Under the pieces are notes generated by a model. The model worked only from the letters and a program-made list of their open reading frames with translations, had not been told where the DNA came from and did not search any database. The position numbers and the translations under genes are program-made. Source: Candidatus Altarchaeota archaeon (lineage in GTDB: Archaea; SpSt-1190). From it: a stretch of 18,099 nucleotides of DNA. The stretch spans positions 1 to 18,099 of the forward strand of contig JAAOXW010000006.1 of assembly GCA_018221005.1 (NCBI GenBank), read 5' to 3'. Positions 7,020 through 13,292 of this stretch are shown here, in pieces. Numbering within the stretch: position 1 is the stretch's first letter; every line of letters begins with the position of its first letter.

Positions 7020-7191
7020 GTTTTTTAAAAGACTTGCCGGCACAATGGTGGTTTTTCTACCCCTCCTGTATTTGTCTTATTTTATTTTGTGGGTATTCTC
7101 AGGCTTGTCTTGGAATGCTAAGTTAATGATTGCTGCTATTTTGCTCTTATCTATTGCGTTTATCATTCGACTGGGCGGGATTAAAAAATAG
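7012..7191 (+). CDS. Small two-TM protein closing the MoxR operon (59 aa)
   Basis: The ATG at 7012 lies inside the last codons of the DUF58 gene (8-nt overlap) with a perfect Shine-Dalgarno, GGAGG (7000-7004), 7 nt before it. The 59-aa product starts MLEFFKRLAGTMVVFLPLLY, has two hydrophobic segments (~11-30 and ~38-52), and ends RLGGIKK before TAG (7189-7191). The positive-inside rule places both ends in the cytosol. The strong ribosome site and coupling argue that it is real. It may be a small accessory subunit of the DUF58-MoxR complex; no homologue is recognised. Confidence 0.75.
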   Translation: MLEFFKRLAGTMVVFLPLLYLSYFILWVFSGLSWNAKLMIAAILLLSIAFIIRLGGIKK

Positions 7192-7220
7192 ACATTGACA
7201 TGCAAATACAATGTTGTTAC

Positions 7221-7230
7221 TATAAAATAA
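7221..7230 (+). promoter_or_regulatory. TATA box for the 605-aa gene
   Basis: TATAAAATAA is centred 22 nt before the ATG at 7247, with no Shine-Dalgarno in between, so the transcript is probably leaderless. The second AT-rich block TATTTAAA (7233-7240) is too close to the start to be the TATA box. Confidence 0.65.
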
Positions 7231-7246
7231 AGTATTTAAAGTCCAA

Positions 7247-9064
7247 ATGGGTTACCGTGGAGTGGGGTACTCAACAAACTACTCTCCAACCAACAATGAG
7301 CAGTTAAATGCTATTTTTAGGGCGAGAGAGGCACTTTACAACAAGAATAAAGCAGAGCAACTTTCTAAAAAAAAGGTTATGTCTGAGCGCGGAAGAAGAC
7401 TAAAGCAAACACTAACTGACATGACCCAAAGTGTGTCTGAACTTAATGGGGAATGGGGCTCAGACGGCGATTACTTGTTACAGAGAGTTGTTGACTCGGC
7501 TGTTAACTCAGCGGGGTTTGGAAAAGTTTCTCGACCGTGGTGGGACAATGGAGGTCCAACTATTTTACCTCATTCTCACGTATCTGAAACTGAGTTCAAT
7601 TTTTCACTAGGACTGTTAATGGATTTACCAGAAAATCTAAAAAAGATGGATGAAAATGTTTTTGAGTATAGACAAAAAATAGCCAAACTTTCAAACCTAC
7701 ATACTAGGACTGACCAAAATTTACAAATTGCAAAGGATTTAGTTTTTCAAGGTGATTCGGATTTGGGGGAAGCTGCCGGAGAAAATTTAGACAAGTATAC
7801 CACCCTTGTTAATTCAATTGGAAACCTCAAGCAAGAAGGTTTTGAAAAAACTGCTGCAGCGTTAGTTAATTCCTTTTCAAAAGAACACACTCGTGAATTT
7901 GGTTATCTTGGTGCGGGGGATGATGGCAGTAAAATTTTATCTAAGGAAGCAATGCCAAGCAACATTTTGGAAATCTTTGACGGAGATGAAAAGCAAGTTT
8001 CCCGCGTCTTTAGCGAAATCCAATCTAACTTAAAAAATTTGGAAGAAGATAAGCCACTCATGAGCAAAGCTTACTTAGATAACTTGGGCTCTACGGTAGC
8101 AGAGTATCTCGTTCACACCTTTGCATCTGTTAGAAACATCTTGGATGACCGAGGTGCCATAAAGCGAGCCTTTGATTGGGTCCGAAGAAAGCAACCCGAT
8201 AATTTTGATCAGGAGCTTGAAACTTATTCTAACTCACTTGTTGGGGGGTATTTAGAGGTGAAAAGGGACCAATTCGAAGCTGTTTTGGATAACCTGAATG
8301 AAATTTTATTGCCTGAAAATTTAGATGGAGGTTTTTTGGACACCAACAATTACATTGATGAAAGTGAAAGCCTTTCCGAATTTGAAAATAAATTCGGCGT
8401 TGAGTTATCTTGCAGTACTCCTGGACTTAATTCAGGTGAAGTTTGGGTTTATCGAGGTTCAAAAGCACTGAGCACTCGCAATGAAACTCCTGTTGAAACA
8501 CTTGTTTATGCTGCAGCAGATAAATTGAGAAAATTACAACTTATGTTGGAAGGTGCAGATGTGGGGAGTGATAGAAATTATAATTTCAAAGAATCAAAAG
8601 CCGATTTAGACACTTGGTCTATGACTATCAATACGGACAAAAATCAGATTTCTGTAGCAAGCCTTCCTGTTTATGACGTGAGTGCCACGGGCACTGGTGC
8701 TCGTACTGGATATACTTCATTCATCATGGAGGGAAAAAATGCCGAAGGTCTTGCAGAAAAAATAACTGGGAAGAAAATACATAAGACTTCAGGTACTGGT
8801 AACTATCTTGAACTTTTACATGTAGATACGGAAGATGGTTACTCGTCTTTACCTGAAGATAACCATTCAGATGCAAAAAATTACTTAGAGCAAAAGAATT
8901 TGTGGGGCGCTTTTGATTTAATTGGTATGTCCGTGCAAGGTGCACTTGCACCATTGACGCGCTTAGGCGTGAACCAACTCAAACTTGATAAGTATCTTTT
9001 TGAGAAGAGGGATGCTACAACGCCCGACACAGCACCCACTTATGTTCTGAGTGTCGAGGTCTAA
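7247..9064 (+). CDS. Hypothetical cytosolic protein (605 aa)
   Basis: I do not recognise this protein. It has no signal peptide, TM segment or obvious nucleotide-binding motif. Roughly residues 15-365 appear mainly helical, with coiled-coil-like stretches such as YRQKIAKLSNLHTRTDQNLQ and DFDQELETYSNSLV-like segments. Residues ~370-605 look mixed alpha/beta, with glycine-rich turns (SATGTGARTGYTSF, KTSGTGNY). Cysteine is almost absent. It has its own strong TATA box and sits 55 nt downstream of the MoxR operon, so it is likely a separate unit. The ORF is intact. Length and composition resemble a structural or scaffold protein more than an enzyme, but that is only an impression. Confidence 0.8.
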   Translation: MGYRGVGYSTNYSPTNNEQLNAIFRAREALYNKNKAEQLSKKKVMSERGRRLKQTLTDMTQSVSELNGEWGSDGDYLLQRVVDSAVNSAGFGKVSRPWWDNGGPTILPHSHVSETEFNFSLGLLMDLPENLKKMDENVFEYRQKIAKLSNLHTRTDQNLQIAKDLVFQGDSDLGEAAGENLDKYTTLVNSIGNLKQEGFEKTAAALVNSFSKEHTREFGYLGAGDDGSKILSKEAMPSNILEIFDGDEKQVSRVFSEIQSNLKNLEEDKPLMSKAYLDNLGSTVAEYLVHTFASVRNILDDRGAIKRAFDWVRRKQPDNFDQELETYSNSLVGGYLEVKRDQFEAVLDNLNEILLPENLDGGFLDTNNYIDESESLSEFENKFGVELSCSTPGLNSGEVWVYRGSKALSTRNETPVETLVYAAADKLRKLQLMLEGADVGSDRNYNFKESKADLDTWSMTINTDKNQISVASLPVYDVSATGTGARTGYTSFIMEGKNAEGLAEKITGKKIHKTSGTGNYLELLHVDTEDGYSSLPEDNHSDAKNYLEQKNLWGAFDLIGMSVQGALAPLTRLGVNQLKLDKYLFEKRDATTPDTAPTYVLSVEV

Positions 9065-9150
9065 AACTCCATTATTATGGGGGGTAGACGCACAAATTCA
9101 TAAAGTTAACTAAATCATCGACATCTGACTAAATATATTACGACAACTCA

Positions 9151-9156
9151 TATATA
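9151..9156 (+). promoter_or_regulatory. TATA box for the alpha/beta hydrolase gene
   Basis: TATATA (within CATATATACCC) is centred 24-25 nt before the ATG at 9178, with no Shine-Dalgarno, so a leaderless mRNA is inferred. The rest of the gap from 9065 holds only AT-rich sequence and a G6 run at 9079-9084. Confidence 0.6.
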
Positions 9157-9177
9157 CCCTTCCGTTTATCTTAAACG

Positions 9178-10212
9178 ATGTTTGAACAATCATCCGGACA
9201 AAAAAAAGACCAACTTTCAAGCACGCTGGTTCAGTTGGCTGATGCAGGTGAAAACATCGAACAATATGAGGGGCGTATTGAGACGACCAAGGGCTTTGAT
9301 TTGTACTTTAGATTGTTCAAACACATTGACAATAGTTCGGACCACAAAAAGACCGGATTAGTTGCGCTTCATGGAACGACCTCACACGGGGGAACTTTCA
9401 AGAAAGCCATCGAGTCGTTGATTAACGACGCGCAGTATGCGTGGATTGTAACTCCAGACACACCAGGACATGCAAAGTCAAGCACCCTTGAGGGTGAGGT
9501 GGATGTGAGCGATTATGCAGACGCAATAGGGGAACTTGTGAACACACTATATCAAAATGATGATATTTCTGGCGACCGAGTTTTGACTGCAAATTCGGGG
9601 CATTCTGCCATAGCGGTAGAGATGTATAATCAACATGTGCAAAGTGAACTTGATGATCTTTCTGAAGGAGATAGTGAATCAATTAAAGGAATCATATTGT
9701 CTGGTCCGGTTTACCATTCACGAGACACCTTCCTTGGAAGGTTTGGTCCCGTTCTTGTATCAATGCTTGGAAAAATTCCAGATAAAATAATAAACCTTCC
9801 GCAAACTGTCACACGTCTTTATGGGAAATATCGTGCCTCAAACGAACGCGAGGCAAAAATACAACAAACACGAAAGGTTGATTTGAGTAATAAATCACTC
9901 TACCAGGATGTGAGGGCGATGGAACGGTTCTACCGAGAACACCAGGTTGATGGAGACTATCGCCCACTGATTGTGAATGATGATATGAATGTTGCTATCA
10001 TAAAATCTAAGAAAGACAATTTGTCAAATGGTAATGAGCAATTGCTCCGTACTCTCCACGGCAAGGATGTAATCCTTAAAATTACAGGAAATGGCGTGGG
10101 CCATCACCCCCATAAGGAGAGTGTGAAGTGGTATGCTACTACCCATAGGGAAGTTTTAGAAGAATTTGCTGCACGGGATGCAAAAAGAGCATATCTAGAG
10201 CAATTAAACTGA
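9178..10212 (+). CDS. Divergent alpha/beta-hydrolase fold protein
   Basis: This 344-aa cytosolic protein shows an alpha/beta-hydrolase order of motifs. LVALHGTTSHGG (61-72) is the oxyanion-hole loop after strand 3. VTPDTPGHAKS (91-101) is the usual D-x-P-G-H-G-x-S strand 4 loop. SGHSAIAV (140-147) is the nucleophile elbow with Ser143. IIKSKKD (274-280) offers the acid, Asp280, and GNGVGHHPHKES (294-305) the catalytic His299 or His302. The elbow is G-H-S-A-I rather than G-x-S-x-G, so the last glycine is replaced by a bulky residue. A helical lid region (~178-260) lies between Gly176 and the acid strand. The first ~40 residues before the fold are extra. Substrate unknown: esterase, lipase or epoxide-hydrolase-like are all possible. 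Confidence 0.85.
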   Translation: MFEQSSGQKKDQLSSTLVQLADAGENIEQYEGRIETTKGFDLYFRLFKHIDNSSDHKKTGLVALHGTTSHGGTFKKAIESLINDAQYAWIVTPDTPGHAKSSTLEGEVDVSDYADAIGELVNTLYQNDDISGDRVLTANSGHSAIAVEMYNQHVQSELDDLSEGDSESIKGIILSGPVYHSRDTFLGRFGPVLVSMLGKIPDKIINLPQTVTRLYGKYRASNEREAKIQQTRKVDLSNKSLYQDVRAMERFYREHQVDGDYRPLIVNDDMNVAIIKSKKDNLSNGNEQLLRTLHGKDVILKITGNGVGHHPHKESVKWYATTHREVLEEFAARDAKRAYLEQLN

Positions 10213-10217
10213 TTTTT
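10213..10217 (+). terminator. Possible oligo-T terminator after the hydrolase gene
   Basis: TTTTT immediately follows the TGA stop on the coding strand. Archaeal RNA polymerase can terminate at short T tracts, but five Ts alone is weak evidence. Confidence 0.25.
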
Positions 10218-10241
10218 GTGATTATCTAGGCACACCAAAAA

Positions 10242-10251
10242 GGTTTTAACC
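10242..10251 (+). promoter_or_regulatory. Palindromic TATA-like box for the six-TM gene
   Basis: GGTTTTAACC is a perfect 10-bp palindrome whose AT core is centred 26 nt before the GTG at 10272, the spacing seen for the other genes here. The symmetry could also be an operator half-site pair overlapping the TATA box. Confidence 0.45.
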
Positions 10252-10271
10252 GATGGAAAACTATCCCAAAG

Positions 10272-10943
10272 GTGAAAATACCAACTCTACGAACGCTTTT
10301 ACTGCTAAGTGCTCTGTTATTTATTCCTGCAATCTTGCCAGGGCCCATTAGGGATGGTCTTATCAGACCCTTGGAGGAATCTGCAGTCCTTATTGTTCCT
10401 GTCTTCTCTTTACTGGTGTTTTTCCTAGTCGGCTTTATTTTCATAAAATTTATTTTCGGGTCTGCGCGTAAGGAGGATTCAATAAGATACGCATCAGAGC
10501 GTCTTAGATGGTCTTTTCTTTCTGCCTTTCCTTTAATGGCCCTTGTAATCTTTACATCGTTCCTTTTGCAAGAGTTCTTAGGAGTAACTTATCCAATAGG
10601 CATGGGGCCGGATGCGCTACTAAACTTGTTCTTCATTTTCCTTACAATAACTGTGTTTATGTTTACATGGGGCCTTAGAAATGGACACGAAAGACCCCGG
10701 GAAGGTAGGGAAGAGTCAGAAAGATATAAGGCACGTTTCTTTGTCAATCTGGCCTTACACAACTTTCTCCTACTTGGCGCTGCCTTCTTTGGATACTTTG
10801 ATAGCACCAACATAATTTACAAGTCACTTGTACTCTTCCTAATTTTTTGGTCACTACTGACTTTCATGTATTTCATGGAGTTCATTATTTTTGTTGCGCG
10901 ACTTGACAAATATGTATATGATGACTTGTTCAAGAAACATTAG
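10272..10943 (+). CDS. Polytopic membrane protein, about six TM helices
   Basis: This 223-aa protein has hydrophobic segments at about residues 6-24, 36-60, 80-97, 113-135, 155-173 and 181-208. The loop between segments four and five is charged (GHERPREGREESERYKAR) and probably cytosolic. No family is recognised and no transporter or enzyme motif is visible. The GTG start is the only reasonable one: the upstream in-frame sequence reaches a stop at 10227-10229 with no other start codon, and the TATA-like palindrome is 26 nt upstream. It is convergent with the next gene, and the two coding ends overlap by 14 bp. Confidence 0.8.
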   Translation: MKIPTLRTLLLLSALLFIPAILPGPIRDGLIRPLEESAVLIVPVFSLLVFFLVGFIFIKFIFGSARKEDSIRYASERLRWSFLSAFPLMALVIFTSFLLQEFLGVTYPIGMGPDALLNLFFIFLTITVFMFTWGLRNGHERPREGREESERYKARFFVNLALHNFLLLGAAFFGYFDSTNIIYKSLVLFLIFWSLLTFMYFMEFIIFVARLDKYVYDDLFKKH

Positions 10944-11457
10944 TTGGTTTGTATTCAAGACTTGCCGGACTGAACATTTTTAGAAAGACGGTAAGGCGTT
11001 TTTCAAATGGCATTGGCTTATGAATTGGATTTTCTTTTAAGTTGTAAGAAAACAATTCATTCGTTTGTGAATCAATTGCAAGACTGTCATACTTACCAAT
11101 CCCGTGGCTCGAGATGTTGAAGTTTAACTCTTGATTTTCTTCTAAGATAGTTTTGAAAACAGCTACATCTTCACTTTCCGTTTCCGTTCCAACTAAGAAA
11201 ACCTCATAGTCATTTCCGTCATACTTTGACAACTCTTCAAAAATCAAAGGCAGAGTTTTCTCTGAATTAAATTTGGTCGTAATATGTCCAAGAACCGCAA
11301 GCTCTTCTGAATAAATTGCAAAACCAAGACAGGTTTTAACCGCATATGTTGCTAGAACTGGCTTCTCTGCATCCTTATTGGTGATTCCCCACTCCAGCTG
11401 ATACAATACCTTTAACTTTTCAAAGTCTCCAGAGTAGCTGGGCAATTGGTCTTCCAT
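10930..11457 (-). CDS. Putative CheD/CNF1-like deamidase-fold protein (175 aa)
   Basis: There is no full-length match I can name, but residues 34-62 resemble the catalytic core of the CheD/CNF1/BLF1 superfamily of Cys-His protein-glutamine deamidases. Thr37 lies six residues before Cys43, as in CheD (Thr21/Cys27) and BLF1 (Thr88/Cys94). His58 lies fifteen after the cysteine, as in CNF1 (Cys866/His881), in a strand VLGHIT like the family's G-x-x-H-x-x-L. The sequence after Cys (LGFAIYSEELAVLGHI) has the expected strand-turn-strand pattern. The glycine usually found just before Cys is absent (VKTC), which weakens the call. It is the last gene of a three-gene operon (gap 4 nt) with no chemotaxis gene nearby, so classic receptor deamidation is unlikely. 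Alternatively it is an unrelated alpha/beta protein. Confidence 0.75.
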   Translation of the reverse strand: MEDQLPSYSGDFEKLKVLYQLEWGITNKDAEKPVLATYAVKTCLGFAIYSEELAVLGHITTKFNSEKTLPLIFEELSKYDGNDYEVFLVGTETESEDVAVFKTILEENQELNFNISSHGIGKYDSLAIDSQTNELFSYNLKENPIHKPMPFEKRLTVFLKMFSPASLEYKPTNVS

Positions 11458-11461
11458 TTGA

Positions 11462-12133
11462 TTAAACCTTCGTGTACACTTCTATCTCCTTTGAAATTTT
11501 TTCAAGGGATACAAAAACCTTTTCAGCCTTATCGGGACCAACTCTAATGGCGTATTGATTATCCTCGTCTTTTGAAGTTTCCTCTATGCTCCCTTCCCTC
11601 AAAGCATACCATTTCTTTGCAACATACAGGAAAATATCCGGACGCTCCCGTATGGCTTGTAATGCACTTAACTTGAAGTAATGTCCTGAAGGATATTCCT
11701 GATTTCTCTTTCCCTTTAGGGTATTAATGGCTTCAATCAAAATATCTTCTTCAGTAGTTTTCTTTCTTTTTTTGGCAGCCTCTTCAAGTTCACCATTGGC
11801 TGCTGCGAGATGTAAACATTTTGCTCCCAAGTAGCTGAGTTCAATTTCTTCCAAAATCTTTTTCTCACTGATGGCTTTAACAGATGCACCTTCTTGCAAC
11901 CAAAATGCGCCGAAGACATCATCCTTCAGCGTATACTTTTTTTCACCCTGTTCATCTTCGAGTGAGTTGTATCTTTCAACTAATTCTTTCTTGAAGCCAT
12001 CGAATCGCAGATCCCAAGGAGTTTTTCTATAGCTTGCTTTCTGCGCAGCTTCTTGCTCCATCATTCGTGCCTCTGCTTCTTCCTTGGTTTCACTTCTCAT
12101 CCACTTTGGTCGTTTTGGTATTTTGAATTTCAT
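11462..12133 (-). CDS. Hypothetical helical cytosolic protein (223 aa)
   Basis: The N-terminus is very basic and proline-containing (MKFKIPKRPKWMRS), followed by an acidic helix and a long helical body. No signal peptide or TM segment is visible. Near residue 150 it carries LSALQAIRERPDIFLYVAKK, which resembles RGMQAIADNPEPYLELTQAM in the adjacent upstream gene (shared Gln-Ala-Ile, Pro and Leu, plus a Tyr further on). The two may share a helical domain. A good Shine-Dalgarno, GAGG, sits 7 nt before the ATG, and the gap to the upstream stop codon is 1 nt, so the two are co-translated. Function unknown; the basic N-terminal tail could bind nucleic acid or another operon product. Confidence 0.8.
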   Translation of the reverse strand: MKFKIPKRPKWMRSETKEEAEARMMEQEAAQKASYRKTPWDLRFDGFKKELVERYNSLEDEQGEKKYTLKDDVFGAFWLQEGASVKAISEKKILEEIELSYLGAKCLHLAAANGELEEAAKKRKKTTEEDILIEAINTLKGKRNQEYPSGHYFKLSALQAIRERPDIFLYVAKKWYALREGSIEETSKDEDNQYAIRVGPDKAEKVFVSLEKISKEIEVYTKV

Positions 12134-12134
12134 T

Positions 12135-12683
12135 TCAACGCCTCTTTTCTACATTACTGTACATGGCTTGGGTCAACTCCAGATATGGTTCTGGGTTGTC
12201 TGCAATGGCTTGCATTCCTCTTGAGTGGATAGTTCGTGAGACCATGTTATTTTCCTGAAGTGCCTTTAGAACCTCATTGGACTTTTTGAACAAGTCAATA
12301 CCTACTTCCACCCCTATTTGTCCCCCTGCAATCGCGAAAGGTACATACTTAATAACTTCTTCAAGGATGCTGTACTTCATAGCGTTGCCCTCTTCTGAGA
12401 GTTCCAGCAGGGTGTCAATGTCTGTATCTAGAAAACTATTTTTTGGAATTCCTATTGCATTTTCAAAATCAGAGATTGGCTTTTCCACACTCCGGTCCCC
12501 TTTAGCGTACAATTTAATGTACATTGGATTTGCCCATGCAAAGCTAAAATCCGTCGCGCCCAAATCATAAACTTCTGCAAGCTTTTTTGGAAAGGCATCA
12601 TTAACAAATTTTATGCTGGCGTTCCCATACTGTTGTTTAATTGCGTCGATATCAAAAGTACTTTCTGTGTTCTCGTTGGACAT
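12135..12683 (-). CDS. Hypothetical cytosolic protein, first gene of three-gene operon (182 aa)
   Basis: This acidic, mixed alpha/beta-looking protein has no signal peptide. The segment IKYVPFAIAGGQIGVEVGIDLF (about residues 108-130) is moderately hydrophobic and glycine-rich, but interrupted by charge, so it is more likely buried than membrane-spanning. The C-terminal ~30 residues resemble a segment of the next gene's product (Q-A-I-x-x-x-P-x-x-x-L). No family is recognised. The ATG at 12683 has CTTAAAAATT centred 23 nt upstream, so it probably opens the operon on a leaderless mRNA. It is followed by the 223-aa gene after 1 nt. Confidence 0.8.
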   Translation of the reverse strand: MSNENTESTFDIDAIKQQYGNASIKFVNDAFPKKLAEVYDLGATDFSFAWANPMYIKLYAKGDRSVEKPISDFENAIGIPKNSFLDTDIDTLLELSEEGNAMKYSILEEVIKYVPFAIAGGQIGVEVGIDLFKKSNEVLKALQENNMVSRTIHSRGMQAIADNPEPYLELTQAMYSNVEKRR

Positions 12684-12700
12684 AGATTCGGTACCGTCGG

Positions 12701-12710
12701 AATTTTTAAG
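12701..12710 (-). promoter_or_regulatory. TATA-like box for the three-gene minus-strand operon
   Basis: On the minus strand CTTAAAAATT is centred 23 nt before the ATG at 12683, with no Shine-Dalgarno between. It lies just downstream of the upstream gene's T6 tract, so termination and initiation signals are packed into the 59-nt gap. Confidence 0.55.
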
Positions 12711-12723
12711 TGTTTAGTTGGTC

Positions 12724-12729
12724 AAAAAA
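12724..12729 (-). terminator. Possible oligo-T terminator after the tRNA-editing gene
   Basis: On the minus strand GGG is followed by TTTTTT, starting 13 nt past the TAA at 12743. Archaeal termination is favoured by such T tracts, and the next promoter follows directly, which fits a transcription boundary. Confidence 0.4.
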
Positions 12730-12742
12730 CCCGAGTTTGTAG

Positions 12743-13210
12743 TTAATTTGACTTCTTTCCACGTATGCGTTTAATAATCGGGTTTAGTTTCCTTATTTCG
12801 TCCGTACTTATTTTCACAAGAGCTTGCAAAGACCCACCCCCCGTAAATACATACTTTTGTTCAAAGATGAGGGGATCTACCACTAATTTTGCACTGTGGC
12901 CAATACAAGGAACACCACCTGCAGGATATCCGACCATTTCAAGCGTTTCTTCCGGACTGGCAATAGTAACCGCTTCACCAACTGCTTCCTCAATTCGACG
13001 TTTACTCGCCCTGAATTTCCCAGAAACAATGGCTGCAACGGGTCCACCTGAACTCTTGAAAATGATAGTTTTAATGATTTCATCAAGGCTCGCGCCAGAA
13101 ACCTCTATTGCATCTGCCACTGTCTTTACCGATTTTTCAAAATGAAAGTGTGTGGCGTCAATGTTATTTTCCCGTATGAATTGCTTTAGTTTTTCTTCCC
13201 CTAAGTTCAT
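12743..13210 (-). CDS. YbaK/ProX-type aminoacyl-tRNA editing (deacylase) domain protein
   Basis: Stand-alone INS-superfamily proteins hydrolyse mischarged tRNAs such as Cys-tRNA(Pro) or Ala-tRNA(Pro), acting after synthetase errors. The 155-aa length and whole sequence fit. IIKTIIFKSSGGP (45-57) includes Lys47, equivalent in position to the key lysine of YbaK. AAIVSGKFRASKRRIEEAVG (59-78) is the family's V-x-G-x-x-x-x-x-x-x-x-L/I-x-x-x-x-G segment. EMVGYPAGGVPCIGH (91-105) is the hallmark G-Y-x-x-G-G-x-x-P-x-G loop, and TGGGS (123-127) the conserved glycine loop, followed by KISTDEI. The ATG at 13210 has TTTTTAAATTT centred 22-23 nt upstream. It is divergent from the giant surface-protein gene. 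Which tRNA it edits cannot be read from sequence. Confidence 0.93.
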   Translation of the reverse strand: MNLGEEKLKQFIRENNIDATHFHFEKSVKTVADAIEVSGASLDEIIKTIIFKSSGGPVAAIVSGKFRASKRRIEEAVGEAVTIASPEETLEMVGYPAGGVPCIGHSAKLVVDPLIFEQKYVFTGGGSLQALVKISTDEIRKLNPIIKRIRGKKSN

Positions 13211-13225
13211 CTGTTGCAGTAATTC

Positions 13226-13238
13226 GGAAATTTAAAAA
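13226..13238 (-). promoter_or_regulatory. TATA box for the tRNA-editing gene
   Basis: TTTTTAAATTTCC on the minus strand is centred 22-23 nt before the ATG at 13210, implying a leaderless transcript. Confidence 0.55.
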
Positions 13239-13257
13239 CTACACGTACTGGAATGGA

Positions 13258-13263
13258 TTTATA
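13258..13263 (+). promoter_or_regulatory. TATA-like box for the giant surface-protein gene
   Basis: TTTATA, followed by a C5 run, is centred about 33 nt before the ATG at 13293. That predicts a short leader of roughly 7-8 nt. It is a separate element from the divergent box at 13226-13238. Confidence 0.45.
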
Positions 13264-13292
13264 CCCCCAATACCAAGAATTTTGGCGCCTCA

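Noticed and set aside
12277..12570. 97-codon plus-strand frame opposite the 182-aa gene, and 12765-13145 opposite the tRNA-editing gene
   Set aside because: Both are antisense shadows: low-complexity Ser/Pro-rich translations, no promoter or ribosome site, and the minus-strand genes have better support.
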